Source: Gemmatimonadota bacterium (GTDB lineage: Bacteria > Gemmatimonadota > Gemmatimonadetes > Gemmatimonadales > Gemmatimonadaceae). From it: a stretch of DNA of 64,000 nt. Positions 8,495 to 19,673 of this stretch are shown one piece after another. The notes beneath the pieces are model-generated. The model had not been told where the DNA came from and made no database searches. It worked only from the letters and a program-made list of their open reading frames with translations. The translations under genes were made by a program, and so were the position numbers. The stretch covers positions 434,001 to 498,000 of the forward strand of contig JAQBQB010000010.1 in assembly GCA_028287235.1 (NCBI GenBank), given 5' to 3'. Position 1 is the stretch's first letter, and each line of letters opens with the position of its first letter.

Positions 8495-9841
8495 TCAATG
8501 TCCGTATGATTTGAGTTTTCTATAGAGCGTCGCCCGGCCGATCGCGAGCCGTTCGGCCGCCTCGGCCACGTTTCCGCCGCACTGTTCCAGCACGCGCTCG
8601 ATGTGACGGCGCTCGACCGACGCGAGCGACAGGTCCTTTGGCACGTGCTCGTGCCGGTCGCGCCGGTCGCCGGTGAGCTCGGCGGGCAAGTGCTCGGCGC
8701 CCACCTCCTCGATTCGCGGATGGAGCATGAGCATTCGCTCGAGGACGTTGCTCAGCTCGCGCACGTTGCCCGGCCAGGCGTACGCGACGAGCAGCTCGAG
8801 CGCTTCGGCGGAAAACCGCACCGTACGTTCGCCGATCCGCGCCGCGAGGGCGGTGGCCAAGCGCGTGGCGAGCGCGACGATCGTGTCGGCGCCGCGCTCG
8901 CGTAGCGCCGGCAAGGTGATCGGAAAGACGGCGAGCCGGTAGAAGAGATCTTGACGAAATTCCCCCGCCTCGACCGCGGCGCCCAGGTCGCGATGCGTGG
9001 CGGCGATGAGCCTCGCGTCGACCACGATCTCCCGCGCGCCGCCCAGGCGGCGAAAGCGCTGCTCCTCGATCACCTTGAGCACTTTCGGCTGGAGCGACGG
9101 TGCGAGGTCGCCCACCTCGTCGAGAAAGAGCGTTCCTCGATGAGCAATCTCGAACAGCCCGGCTTTCTGGGTGCGGGCGTCGGTGAATGCGCCGCGCTCG
9201 TGGCCGAACAGCTCGGAGTCGAGGAACGTGGCGCTCAGCCCGGCCGAGTTGAGCTCGACGAAGTCCGCGCCGGCGCGGTCGGACAGCCGGTGAATTTGCT
9301 TGGCGATCAGCCCCTTGCCCGTGCCGGTCTCGCCCAGGAGCAGCACCGGCGCGCTGCCCGCGGCCGCACGCGCGACGAGCCGGCTCACTTCGCGCATCGC
9401 CGGATCGTCGCCGAGGAAGACGCCGCTCACGCTCTCGGCGACGCGGGCTTCATGATAGCGCGCCCGTTGCTTGAGCACGGCCTTCTCGTGCGCGCGCTCG
9501 ACCGCCGCCTCGAAGTGGCTCAGGTTCACGGGCTTCGCGAGAAAGTTCTCGGCGCCGAGGCGCATCGCTTCCACCGCGGTGGAGACGTCGCCCAGCCCGG
9601 TCACCATGATCACCGTGGCGTCGGGATCGCGGGCGCGAAGGGCGTGCAGCACCTCGAAGCCCCCCACGTCGGGGAGATCGTAGTCCAGCAGCACGAGATC
9701 GGGCCGGGCGGCGTCGTACGCCTGCAAGCCGGCCATGCCCGTGCGCGCCACGTCCGCCGTCCACCCGGCGCGAGTGAGCGCGGTGTTGAGGAAGCCCGCG
9801 GCCGACGGGTCGTCGTCGATGATGAGAACGGTGCGTGTCAC
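8495..9841 (-). CDS. NtrC-family sigma-54-dependent response regulator
   Basis: The 448-residue protein has three domains. The receiver (1-125) has acidic residues in 'IIDDDPSAAG', phospho-acceptor D53 and K103. The AAA+ domain (about 140-380) has Walker A 'GETGTGKG' (170-177) and Walker B 'TLFLDE'. The sigma-54 contact loop reads GAFTDA, a variant of GAFTGA. The C-terminal Fis-type helix-turn-helix is 'GGNVAEAAERLAIGRATLYRKL'. Translation starts at GTG 9841, 15 bases after the pilB stop, so the two are probably cotranscribed. It may control the downstream kinase operon through the TGAGAC dyads. It resembles PilR and HydG types in architecture, but the target genes are not certain. Confidence 0.92.
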   Translation of the reverse strand: MTRTVLIIDDDPSAAGFLNTALTRAGWTADVARTGMAGLQAYDAARPDLVLLDYDLPDVGGFEVLHALRARDPDATVIMVTGLGDVSTAVEAMRLGAENFLAKPVNLSHFEAAVERAHEKAVLKQRARYHEARVAESVSGVFLGDDPAMREVSRLVARAAAGSAPVLLLGETGTGKGLIAKQIHRLSDRAGADFVELNSAGLSATFLDSELFGHERGAFTDARTQKAGLFEIAHRGTLFLDEVGDLAPSLQPKVLKVIEEQRFRRLGGAREIVVDARLIAATHRDLGAAVEAGEFRQDLFYRLAVFPITLPALRERGADTIVALATRLATALAARIGERTVRFSAEALELLVAYAWPGNVRELSNVLERMLMLHPRIEEVGAEHLPAELTGDRRDRHEHVPKDLSLASVERRHIERVLEQCGGNVAEAAERLAIGRATLYRKLKSYGH

Positions 9842-9856
9842 AGCAGCGACACCAAG

Positions 9857-11698
<1,842 letters not shown>

Positions 11699-11910
11699 CT
11701 ATGAAGAGGATCGGAGGAGAGGATCGGACCGGTGCGTCAACAATACAAGACGATTGACGGGCCGGCATCGTCCCGGGACGGCGGGCTTGGCTTGGAAGCG
11801 GCCTTTTCCGGGCGTCTCTCGAGTCATCGTGAACCCGTGTCAGGTCCGCGCTCAGTAGCGTCCCGTCCGGACGACTTCTTTACGAAACGAGACTCTGGCG
11901 CCAAATCGTG

Positions 11911-11939
11911 TTGTAGCACACCTTAGAGCCGAGATAGTT
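11911..11939 (+). promoter_or_regulatory. Possible susC promoter
   Basis: TTGTAG (11911-11916) is separated by 17 bases from ATAGTT (11934-11939). The match to the -35/-10 consensus is moderate at best. The attraction is its position: the -10 element overlaps the first dyad operator, which would explain repression. A leader of about 110 bases containing the second dyad would follow. Confidence 0.25.
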
Positions 11940-11953
11940 CGTCTGCCGAACAA
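11935..11953. promoter_or_regulatory. Degenerate copy of the TTGTTC-N7-GAACAA operator
   Basis: The bases are TAGTTC-GTCTGCC-GAACAA. The right arm is identical to the other two sites and the left arm differs at one position (TAGTTC for TTGTTC), with the same 7-base centre. It lies 64 bases (centre to centre), about six helical turns, upstream of the better copy at 11999, as expected for cooperative or looping repression. Confidence 0.55.
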
Positions 11954-11998
11954 ATTATTCAGGGCCCGATCGTTTTCCGGAATTCCCTGGCCGTGTTT

Positions 11999-12017
11999 TT
12001 GTTCTTTATAAGAACAA
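11999..12017. promoter_or_regulatory. Operator palindrome TTGTTC-N7-GAACAA upstream of susC
   Basis: TTGTTC-TTTATAA-GAACAA is a perfect dyad whose symmetry extends outwards to T4G...CA4. It ends 38 bases before susC. The same half-sites with the same 7-base spacing occur between uxaC and the ROK repressor at 38832. This is the main evidence that both transcription units answer to one regulator, most likely the ROK protein. Confidence 0.7.
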
Positions 12018-12055
12018 AATCGGTCATCGACAAATCCTCCGCGGGAGATCGTCGA

Positions 12056-15000
12056 ATGATGTGGAAGCGTGTCCTCAGCTGTGCCGCCGCCGTTGGCCTT
12101 CTCGCCGGCGCGGCAAACGCGCAGACGGCCGGCGGACGAATCAGTGGTACCGTCACCGATCGTACCGCCGGGGCGCCAATCGCCAATGTCGCCGTCACCG
12201 TCGTGGGCACGCCGCTCGCCGCGCGCACGGGGCCGGACGGGAAATTCTCGATCGGCGAAGTGCCCGCCGGGTCGCGACAGGTGCGCGCGTCGCGCATCGG
12301 CTACGCTCCCACCGATCAACTGGTGACCGTTGCCGCCGGGCAGACCGTGACGGTGAACATCGCCCTCGGTGCGGTCTCGGTCACGCTCGATCAGATGGTC
12401 GTGGTCGGATACGGTACGCAGCGGCGGTCCGATCTCACCGGCGCGGTCGCCACCGTCACGCCCAACGTCGAGCAGACGCCGGTGCTGTCGCTCGAGCAGG
12501 CGTTGCAGGGCGCGGCGCCGGGCGTGATGGTGACGCAGGCGTCGTCGGCGCCGGGCGGCGCGCTGTCGATTCGCGTGCGCGGCGGCTCGTCGGTGACGGG
12601 CAACAACGAGCCGCTCTACGTCATCGACGGCTTTCCGATCGAGAACGATCCCGACGCGCAGAACCCCAGCGACGGCGGACGCGACGCAACGACCACCGTT
12701 CCCTCGAACCCGCTCGCGTCGCTCAACCCGAACGACATCGAGTCGATCGAGATTCTGAAGGACGCGTCGGCCACGTCGATCTACGGCGCGCGCGGCGCGA
12801 ACGGCGTGATCATCATCACGACGAAGCACGGCAACTCCGCGAAGCCGCGCTTCACGCTCGACACGTATACCGGAACGCAGAGTGTGCAGCACCGCTATCA
12901 TCTGCTCAACGCGCAGCAGTTCGCGAACTTCGCGAACGACTGGTCGGCGGCGAATCAGACCGGCGTGATCTTCAGCGACCCGGCCTCGCTGCCGAATACC
13001 GATTGGCAGTCGCTGATTTTCCGCAGCGCGCCGATCCAGAACATCCAGCTCGGCGTGAACGGCGGCGGCAATGGTGCCAACAGCACGCGCTACGCGCTCT
13101 CGGGCGGGGTGTTCCAGCAGCAGGGCGTGGTCGTCAACTCCGGCTTCAAGCGCGCATCGTTGCGCGGCAACCTCGACCAGTCGATCGGCGACAAGTTTCG
13201 GGTGGCCAGCACGGTGACGTTGAGTCGGGTGAACAGCACGTCGGTGCCGACCGACGGCTCGCTGAACGCCGGCGCGGGCGCGGTGGGCGGCGCCATCGAC
13301 TACTACCCCGTTCTCCCGGTACGGCAGCCGAGCGGCGTCTACACGCTGATGTCGCAGAACAGCCCGTCGCCGCTGTTGCAGGCGGGCAACATCGCCAATC
13401 CGGTGTCGATGGCATACGACGTCACCGACAGGTTGTCGGATACGCGCGCGCTGGCGAATGCGTACGGCGAGTATCAGCTCTTCGAGGGTCTCAAGCTGCG
13501 GGTGAGCGCGGGCGCCGATCTCTCCAACCGGGGCCGCGACACGTACTACCCGCGCACGACGCTGCAGGGCTCCCAGGTCAACGGCCAGGCGACGCGCGGT
13601 AAGACGGCGAATACGAGTTTCCTCAATGAGAATACGCTCGCGTACAACCATGCGTTCGGCCCGAACCACCTGGTCGATGCCGTGGCCGGCTACTCGCGGC
13701 AGCAGAACGACCTCGAGACGAACCTGATCCGCAACAGCAATTTCGTGAACGACATCGACGTGTTCGAGTCGATCGGCGCGGGCACGCAGACCGGGGGGCC
13801 GACCGTGGGCTCGTCGCATACGCGGTGGACGCTGGCCTCGTACCTCGGCCGCGTGAACTACACCCTGGCGAACCGGTATCTGTTCACGGTCACGGGGCGC
13901 GAAGATGGATCGTCGCGCTTCGGTGCCGATCACCAGTGGGGCTTTTTCCCGTCGGCCGCCGTGGGCTGGCGCGTGAGCGACGAGCCGTTCATGGCGAAGT
14001 ACACGGCGGTGGAGCTGCTCAAGTTTCGCGCGTCGTACGGCCTGGCCGGTAATCCGTCGATCCGGCCGTATCAATCGATGGCGCACCTGCTGGCGCAGAC
14101 GTACACCTTCGGCGGCACGGTCGTGCCGGGCTACTACGCGGCATCGGTGGGCAACCCGAACCTCGGGTGGGAGACGACGAAGCAGCTCGACGTGGGCGCC
14201 GACCTCGGCCTGTATGGCGGGCGCGTCACCTTTACCGGAGACATTTACCGGAAGACGACGAGCGACCTGCTGCTCGCGGTGAACCTGCCGTTCGAGAGCG
14301 GGTTCGGCACGGCGCTGCAAAACGTGGGGTCGGTGCGCAACAACGGCTACGAGATCGGGCTCACGCTCACGCTGCTCGACGGAAAGTCGCATCGCCTCGG
14401 CTGGACCTCGACGGTCAACTACTCGCACAACAAGAACGCGGTCCTCAATCTGGGCGGTGTGCAGCAGATCTTCGCCAACAGCGTGAACAGCGATCTGAAG
14501 CTCCTCGGCTCGCTCATTCAGGTGGGCCAACCGCTCGGCGTGTTTTACGGCTACAAGACCGACGGACTATTCCGCGACTCCGCATCGGCGGCCGCGTACA
14601 CCGCGGCGGTGAAACCGGTGTCCGGCACGTCGTGGAAGCCGGGGGACGTGAAGATCCTGGACCTCGCCGGCAAGCTGGACGCGAACGGCAAACCGACCGG
14701 GCCGGACGGCGTGATCGACGCCAACGACCGAACGATCATCGGCGATCCGAACCCGAAGTTCAGCGCCGGGTTCATGAACACCTTCAGCCTCGGACGCTTC
14801 CACTTGAGCGGCATGATGGACGCCGTGTACGGCAACAAGATCCTGAACCTGAACAACGTGCGGCTCGAAGCGGGCAGCCCCGCGACGAACATCATCGCCG
14901 ACCGCTACCTCGACGCGTGGACGCCGACGAATCCGAACGCGAAGTATCCGCGCATCAACTACACGCCGGGCACGATCGGCTCCGACATCACGAGCGATTT

Positions 15001-15256
15001 GCTCGAGGACGGCTCGTTCCTCCGGCTGCGCAGCCTGACGCTCGACGCGCTCGTGCCCGAGCGCCTGGTCGCGCGCTACGGGCTCACCAACACGAAGGTG
15101 TTCGTGACCGGCGCGAATCTGGTCACCTGGACGCACTACAGCGGCTTCAACCCCGACGTGAGCAGCCTCGGCATCGGCAACGTGAACCGCGGCGTCGACG
15201 TGGGGCAGTATCCGCTATCGAGAACGTTCACGTTCGGCATCAACCTGACCTACTGA
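12056..15256 (+). CDS. SusC/RagA-type TonB-dependent outer-membrane transporter
   Basis: The protein is 1066 residues from ATG 12056. The track's upstream start would read through the operator. A signal peptide (MMWKRVLSC...AANA) is followed by Q. Next come a carboxypeptidase-regulatory-like domain (about 25-105, 'GRISGTVTDRTAGAPI'), the SusC plug with the signature 'VVGYGTQRRSDLTGAV' (about 115-130), 'GGSSVTGNNEPLYVIDGFPI' and 'ILKDASATSIYGARGANGVI', and a large beta-barrel ending 'YPLSRTFTFGINLTY'. With the SusD protein encoded 17 bases downstream it should import a glycan. The shared operator and nearby enzymes make pectin-derived oligogalacturonides the likely cargo. Confidence 0.93.
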   Translation: MMWKRVLSCAAAVGLLAGAANAQTAGGRISGTVTDRTAGAPIANVAVTVVGTPLAARTGPDGKFSIGEVPAGSRQVRASRIGYAPTDQLVTVAAGQTVTVNIALGAVSVTLDQMVVVGYGTQRRSDLTGAVATVTPNVEQTPVLSLEQALQGAAPGVMVTQASSAPGGALSIRVRGGSSVTGNNEPLYVIDGFPIENDPDAQNPSDGGRDATTTVPSNPLASLNPNDIESIEILKDASATSIYGARGANGVIIITTKHGNSAKPRFTLDTYTGTQSVQHRYHLLNAQQFANFANDWSAANQTGVIFSDPASLPNTDWQSLIFRSAPIQNIQLGVNGGGNGANSTRYALSGGVFQQQGVVVNSGFKRASLRGNLDQSIGDKFRVASTVTLSRVNSTSVPTDGSLNAGAGAVGGAIDYYPVLPVRQPSGVYTLMSQNSPSPLLQAGNIANPVSMAYDVTDRLSDTRALANAYGEYQLFEGLKLRVSAGADLSNRGRDTYYPRTTLQGSQVNGQATRGKTANTSFLNENTLAYNHAFGPNHLVDAVAGYSRQQNDLETNLIRNSNFVNDIDVFESIGAGTQTGGPTVGSSHTRWTLASYLGRVNYTLANRYLFTVTGREDGSSRFGADHQWGFFPSAAVGWRVSDEPFMAKYTAVELLKFRASYGLAGNPSIRPYQSMAHLLAQTYTFGGTVVPGYYAASVGNPNLGWETTKQLDVGADLGLYGGRVTFTGDIYRKTTSDLLLAVNLPFESGFGTALQNVGSVRNNGYEIGLTLTLLDGKSHRLGWTSTVNYSHNKNAVLNLGGVQQIFANSVNSDLKLLGSLIQVGQPLGVFYGYKTDGLFRDSASAAAYTAAVKPVSGTSWKPGDVKILDLAGKLDANGKPTGPDGVIDANDRTIIGDPNPKFSAGFMNTFSLGRFHLSGMMDAVYGNKILNLNNVRLEAGSPATNIIADRYLDAWTPTNPNAKYPRINYTPGTIGSDITSDLLEDGSFLRLRSLTLDALVPERLVARYGLTNTKVFVTGANLVTWTHYSGFNPDVSSLGIGNVNRGVDVGQYPLSRTFTFGINLTY

Positions 15257-15273
15257 GCGCGAGGAACCGGAAC

Positions 15274-16839
15274 ATGCACAAACGACTGAAGCTGGTCGCC
15301 GCGCTCGGTGTGCTCACCGTGGCGCTGGCCTGCAACGACAAGCAGTTCCTGACCGAGCAACCGTTCGACTTCATCGGTCCCACGAACTTCTACAAGAATT
15401 CCGGCGACGCGCTGGCGGCGATCAACGGCGTCTATGCCGATTTCATCAACAGCACCGGCGACAACTACTACGGCCGCAACTTCGTGATGCTGGTGGAGCA
15501 TCCCACGGAAATGTGGACGTCGCGTTTGTCGGCGACCAACGAGCGCAGCCAGCCGGATGTCTACGCGATTCCAGTAAGCCACGCCTACGTGCAGTCGGTC
15601 TGGGCCTCGGCGTTCGATGCGATCAACCGCGCGAACTCGGTGCTCGACCACGTGCCGGCCATCGACATGGATACGACGTTGCGGTCGCGAGTCGTGGCCG
15701 AGGCAAAGTTTCTGCGAGCGACGCACTACTTCAACCTCGTGCGCATGTACGGGGGCGTACCGCTCAAACTGCACGAGACCGTGGGCCTCGACAGCCTGGC
15801 GATTCCGCGCAACACGGCGGCCGAGGTATACGCGCAGATCGAGCAGGATTTGAAGGACGCCGTCGCCGGTCTACCGCCGGCGAAAACGTACACCGGCGCC
15901 GACGTGGGCCGCGCCTCGCGCGGCGCGGCGAAGACCCTGTTGGCCAAGATGTACCTCCAGCGCGCCGGCACCGGCGTCGGGAGCGCGGCCGACTGGGCGA
16001 GCGGGCTGGCGATGGCGAAGCAGGTGCAGACCGACGGAGACTACTCACTCGTCGCCGACTACAAATCGCTGTTCGACTTCATCGGCGGCACGGTGAACGA
16101 GCGGAACAGCGAGGTGATCTTCGCGATCGAGAACATTCGCGCCTCGGGTTTGGGCGGGCGCATCGGCTCGCACGTCGCGCCGAACGCCACCGCGCCGTTC
16201 CTCGGTGCGTCGACGAACGGATCGTTCGAGGCCGAGAGCATCTGGTTCCACACCTTCCGCGCCGACGACAAGCGGCGCGACGGGACGTTCGTGCTGTCGT
16301 GGAACAAGGGCGGTACGACCGTGACATGGAACGAGACCGGCGCGGCGTCGCAGCCGTACGCGAGCGAGACGCCGTTTCCGCGCAAGTTCCTCGACCCACT
16401 CATGACGGGCACCGGTGCCGAGGAACCCAACTACATCATTCTACGGTACGCCGAGGTATTGCTGATGATCGCCGAGTCGGCGAATGAGGTGAGCGGCGGC
16501 CCGACACCGGAGGCATACGCGGCGGTGAACGCGGTGCGCGCACGAGCCGGAATTCCTGCAATGAGCGCGGGCCTCAGCCACGACGTCTTTCGCGACTCGG
16601 TGTTCAACGAGCGCCGGTGGGAGCTCTCGCTCGAAGGGCCAAACGGCTACTTCGACAGCCAACGGAACTGGACGTGGTCCAAGGCGCGGATCGAGGCGAG
16701 CATGTCGCATGCGAAATCGAGCACGAGCAAATTTCCAAAGGCGAACGGCGGACCGATTCCCGACAAGTACAAGCTCATGCCGATTCCGCAGCGGGCGCTG
16801 GATTTGAATCCGAAGCTGACGCAGAACCCGGGATGGTAG
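15274..16839 (+). CDS. SusD/RagB-family glycan-binding lipoprotein
   Basis: This 521-residue surface lipoprotein has a short signal ending in a lipobox (VALAC, Cys20). SusD hallmarks are 'FLTEQPFDFIGPTNFY' near the N-terminus, the TPR-like 'AEAKFLRATHYFNLVRMYGGVPL' (about 150), 'LRYAEVLLMIAESANEV' (about 390) and a C-terminal 'FNERRWELSLEGPNGYFDSQR'. It forms the lid of the SusC transporter. It is cotranscribed with susC (17-base gap). No terminator is evident in the 65 bases before the convergent YceI gene. The ligand is inferred from context to be oligogalacturonide. Confidence 0.93.
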   Translation: MHKRLKLVAALGVLTVALACNDKQFLTEQPFDFIGPTNFYKNSGDALAAINGVYADFINSTGDNYYGRNFVMLVEHPTEMWTSRLSATNERSQPDVYAIPVSHAYVQSVWASAFDAINRANSVLDHVPAIDMDTTLRSRVVAEAKFLRATHYFNLVRMYGGVPLKLHETVGLDSLAIPRNTAAEVYAQIEQDLKDAVAGLPPAKTYTGADVGRASRGAAKTLLAKMYLQRAGTGVGSAADWASGLAMAKQVQTDGDYSLVADYKSLFDFIGGTVNERNSEVIFAIENIRASGLGGRIGSHVAPNATAPFLGASTNGSFEAESIWFHTFRADDKRRDGTFVLSWNKGGTTVTWNETGAASQPYASETPFPRKFLDPLMTGTGAEEPNYIILRYAEVLLMIAESANEVSGGPTPEAYAAVNAVRARAGIPAMSAGLSHDVFRDSVFNERRWELSLEGPNGYFDSQRNWTWSKARIEASMSHAKSSTSKFPKANGGPIPDKYKLMPIPQRALDLNPKLTQNPGW

Positions 16840-16904
16840 CCATGTCCGGCACCCTCGCGGCGGCGAGGACGCGCCGCGATCCCTGAGAAAAAGAGCTGGC
16901 CGGG

Positions 16905-17555
16905 CTAGGGTGTCTTCGGCACGGGAGCGAACCGGAAATCGTACTCGAGCTTGATCGTATCGGCGACGCTGAGGACCACCGCCACGCTCGGCTGGTCCAT
17001 TGAGAAATCTTTAAACGTGAACGCGGTCGACGCGGTGCCCACGATGTCGTCGCCCTCGGCCCGTGCACTCACTTTCCACGTCGTGGGCCGCGTGACGCCG
17101 CGCACGGTGAGATCGCCGATCACTTCGAAGGTGCAGGGAGCGGCACCCGGCTTGGCGGTGAGGCCGGTGAACGTCCTGGGCACGAGCTGTACGGTCGGGA
17201 ATTTCTCGGTCTCGAGCGTGCGCTTCTTGATGAACAGGTCGCGGCGGTCCTTGTCGCTCTTGAGGTTCGTCAGCGTGACGGTGATGCGGGAGCTGTCGGT
17301 CACGACCGTGCCGTTCGGCTCGACGAGGAGACCGCCGGTGATGTCGTGCGTGACGCCCACTGCCTCGTTGGGGAAGTCGACGCCGATCAGCTGCTCCTGC
17401 ACCCGGTAGCGCGCTTCGTTTCCGGTGGGGGCGACGACGAAGTGGAGCCGCGCCGGCGCGGGCGCGCCCTTCTTCGCCGTCTTGGATTGGGCGCCAGCCG
17501 AAGCGCCTACGCTCGCCACAATCAGCAGTGCTGCAACGGCAGGTCCGAACTTCAT
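16905..17555 (-). CDS. YceI-family periplasmic protein
   Basis: The protein is 216 residues from ATG 17555 (MKFGPAVAALL), preceded by a GAGG ribosome-binding site. The longer frame in the track adds ten residues before the signal peptide. The signal ends ASAGA with Q next. The mature part is a lipocalin-like YceI domain: 'SSRITVTLTNLKSDKDRRDLFIKK', 'FEVIGDLTVRGVTRPTTWKV' and 'FTFKDFSMDQP' are family motifs. YceI proteins bind isoprenoid-like lipids in a beta-barrel. The physiological role is unknown. It is monocistronic, 85 bases downstream of serB in the same direction. Confidence 0.88.
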   Translation of the reverse strand: MKFGPAVAALLIVASVGASAGAQSKTAKKGAPAPARLHFVVAPTGNEARYRVQEQLIGVDFPNEAVGVTHDITGGLLVEPNGTVVTDSSRITVTLTNLKSDKDRRDLFIKKRTLETEKFPTVQLVPRTFTGLTAKPGAAPCTFEVIGDLTVRGVTRPTTWKVSARAEGDDIVGTASTAFTFKDFSMDQPSVAVVLSVADTIKLEYDFRFAPVPKTP

Positions 17556-17640
17556 TCGTGATACCTCGAAACGACGACTGGTCATGAGAGGTGGTGCGGG
17601 AAGCGAGAAAGTTACCGGCCACCGCGCGCGGATGCACGGG

Positions 17641-18297
17641 TCATCCGAGCACGAATGCCGTCAATTCGGCAAAGGAGGCGATCTCGAGGTCGGCCTCGCG
17701 GACCACCGACTCCCGGCGTACGAAGCCGGTGAACGCCGCGAAGCGGTCAACCACGCTTTTGGCGGCGAGATCCGTTATCCCGTCTCCCACCATGAGAATC
17801 GGACGGGCGGCAGACAGGCTCGTAATGACTACGCTTTTGCCCCCGGACGTGCTGAGCGGCGATGCCTCGTCGAACCCGGCATAGGCGCCGCTCGCGTCGA
17901 GCTCGATGTGGACGGCATGGAGATCGGAGGCGCCGAGGCCGAGGTGCTCCGTCAGGGGAAGAATGGCGTTCCGCAGGCCGCCGCTCACCAGCACGATCTG
18001 CGCGCCCGAACGGCGCAGCTTCGCGACAGTCTCGACACAGTCGGGCGCGATCCTGTCGATATAGGCGCGAGCGAGGGCCTCGAGGTCGTCACGTCCGGGC
18101 CGGATCTGCGCGAGCCGCGCGCCGTAGACCTGCTCGAGTGGAAGCTCACCGCGCATTGCCCGGTCGGTCAGTTCGGCGCTGCGGCGGCCCATCTCCGGTC
18201 CGCGCCGCTCGGCGATCCAATCGATGCCCTCGATGCCCGAGACGGTCGAATCGACGTCGAGCACCACCGTCGCGAACGCCGGCGGCCGCCCGGTCAC
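17641..18297 (-). CDS. serB: Phosphoserine phosphatase (HAD family)
   Basis: This 218-residue HAD hydrolase should perform the last step of serine synthesis, phosphoserine to serine. Motif I is D-V-D-S-T ('VVLDVDSTVSGIEG') with nucleophile D14. Motif II is 'VLVSGGLR', motif III lysine is in 'SGGKSVVI', and motif IV is 'MVGDGITDLAA'. The start is GTG 18297, overlapping the upstream stop by four bases (GTGA). Its place as third gene after serA and a 2-hydroxyacid dehydrogenase supports serine synthesis over other HAD roles. serC is not in the window. Confidence 0.88.
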   Translation of the reverse strand: MTGRPPAFATVVLDVDSTVSGIEGIDWIAERRGPEMGRRSAELTDRAMRGELPLEQVYGARLAQIRPGRDDLEALARAYIDRIAPDCVETVAKLRRSGAQIVLVSGGLRNAILPLTEHLGLGASDLHAVHIELDASGAYAGFDEASPLSTSGGKSVVITSLSAARPILMVGDGITDLAAKSVVDRFAAFTGFVRRESVVREADLEIASFAELTAFVLG

Positions 18298-19673
18298 AGC
18301 ACGTTGCCGGGCGCGAACAGACCGAGTGGATCGAGCGCGTTCTTGATCGCCTGCATTACGTCGAGCTGCGCAGGCGAGAGCTGCACGCGGAGCCAGTGGC
18401 GCTTGAGCTTTCCGAGCCCGTGCTCGGCGGCGACCGTACCGCCCATGCCGAGGACCATCGCGATCGTCTCGTCGACGACGCCGTTGATCTGCCGCAGCTC
18501 GTCGGCGTCGTTGGCGATGAAGTTCTGGTGCGGATGTCCGTTGCCGGCGTGCCCGTAGGTGACCGCCTGTTCGACACCGTGCACGTCGGCCAAACGGCGA
18601 GCGCTGTCGAGCGCGTCGGCGAGCCGGCGATACGGCACCGCCCAGTCGGTCGACACCTTGCGACCGCCGTGCGGCCGGCGCGCCGAGCCGCGCTCGTTCA
18701 TGTGGGCGGGCACGGCGTGGCGAAACCGGCGGGCGTCGCGGAGCGCCGCGGCGTCGGCGTAGACGGCGATGTCGGCGGCATCCACGCCGAACTGTTCGCC
18801 GAGCGAGAGCCAGCGGTCGAGAACGGCGTCGGTTTCTTCATCGGCCTCGAAGGCCTGTTCGAGATAGACGAGTGCCTTCGCGCTCTGCATCCACGAGCCG
18901 CCAACTGCGTCGCGAGCGATGGCGAGAGCGGATTCGTCAAAGAACTCTAAACACTGCGGACGCTGAACCGGCGCGGCGTCGCCGCGCTCGCGAGCCGCGG
19001 CGACGAAGGCGAGCGCCTCGTGCTCGCCCGTGAACGGCAGCGCCAGCCCGAGCTCGTGCGCCGGCAGGGGCACGAGCGAGAGCTCCGCCTCGACGATCAC
19101 GCCGAGTGTGCCCTCGCTGCCGACGATCCAGTCCACGGGATCCTGCGCGGCGAAGAAGCCGACGGTGTTCTTCTCGAGCTGCGGCCGGCGCAGATGCACG
19201 AGCTGACCGGAGCCGTTGATCAGGTGCACGGAGCGCACGTGCGCTCGCGTCGGACCGTAGCGCAGCGAGCGCGCGCCCGAGGCATTGCAGGCGATCGCGC
19301 CGCCGATCGTCGCGTCGTGCTCGCTCGTGGGGTCGGGCGCGAAGCGCAGGCCCATCTCCGCCAGCTGCGCGTTCAGCGCGCCCACCGTGACGCCGGGCTG
19401 CACGCGCGCCACGAGACTCACGGGGTCGACGTCGAGCGTCTTGGCCATCGCGGCCATGGACAGCAGCACGCCGCGGTCGACGATCGACGCGGCGGTGGTG
19501 CTCGTCTGCGCACCGGCCGCCGTGATCGGCGTGCGGTCGGCCACGGCGCTGCGAACGAGATCGACCGCCTCCTCAATTGTGGTCGGTCGCGCGACGGCGT
19601 CAGGAATCAGCTCGAGCCCCGACGCGTCGCGCGCATACGCATTGCGAACGTCGAGATCCCGACTGACGTTCAC
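18294..19673 (-). CDS. FAD-linked 2-hydroxyacid dehydrogenase, probably D-2-hydroxyglutarate type
   Basis: The 459-residue protein has a PCMH FAD-binding domain (about 25-205: 'ITAAGAQTSTTAASIVDRGV', 'GGAIACNASGARSLRYG') and a GlcD/VAO-type C-terminal half with metal- or flavin-proximal 'YGHAGNGHPHQN' and 'AAEHGLGKLKRHWL'. Close relatives oxidise D-lactate, glycolate or D-2-hydroxyglutarate. It lies between serA and serB with GTGA/TGA overlaps on both sides. SerA enzymes can reduce 2-oxoglutarate to D-2-hydroxyglutarate, so recycling that product is the favoured role. That is inference from position, and the sequence alone does not fix the substrate. Confidence 0.85.
   Translation of the reverse strand: MNVSRDLDVRNAYARDASGLELIPDAVARPTTIEEAVDLVRSAVADRTPITAAGAQTSTTAASIVDRGVLLSMAAMAKTLDVDPVSLVARVQPGVTVGALNAQLAEMGLRFAPDPTSEHDATIGGAIACNASGARSLRYGPTRAHVRSVHLINGSGQLVHLRRPQLEKNTVGFFAAQDPVDWIVGSEGTLGVIVEAELSLVPLPAHELGLALPFTGEHEALAFVAAARERGDAAPVQRPQCLEFFDESALAIARDAVGGSWMQSAKALVYLEQAFEADEETDAVLDRWLSLGEQFGVDAADIAVYADAAALRDARRFRHAVPAHMNERGSARRPHGGRKVSTDWAVPYRRLADALDSARRLADVHGVEQAVTYGHAGNGHPHQNFIANDADELRQINGVVDETIAMVLGMGGTVAAEHGLGKLKRHWLRVQLSPAQLDVMQAIKNALDPLGLFAPGNVL

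Larger units (their letters stand above)
11699..12055. other. Control region between pilB and susC (357 bases, no gene)
   Basis: This is the only stretch over 300 bases without a gene. It separates divergently transcribed pilB and susC. The susC-proximal half holds two TTGTTC-N7-GAACAA-type dyads and a possible sigma-70-like promoter. A strong Shine-Dalgarno-like GGGAG (12043-12047) precedes susC ATG 12056 by eight bases. In the pilB-proximal half I see no clear promoter or hairpin. Confidence 0.7.

Noticed and set aside
11852-14530. 892-residue minus-strand ORF
   Set aside because: It is antisense to susC and reads through the operator region. No recognisable domain.
14167-16839. 890-residue plus ORF joining part of susC frame 2 to susD
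   Set aside because: Its first half is an out-of-frame reading of susC. The real gene starts at ATG 15274 with a lipoprotein signal.
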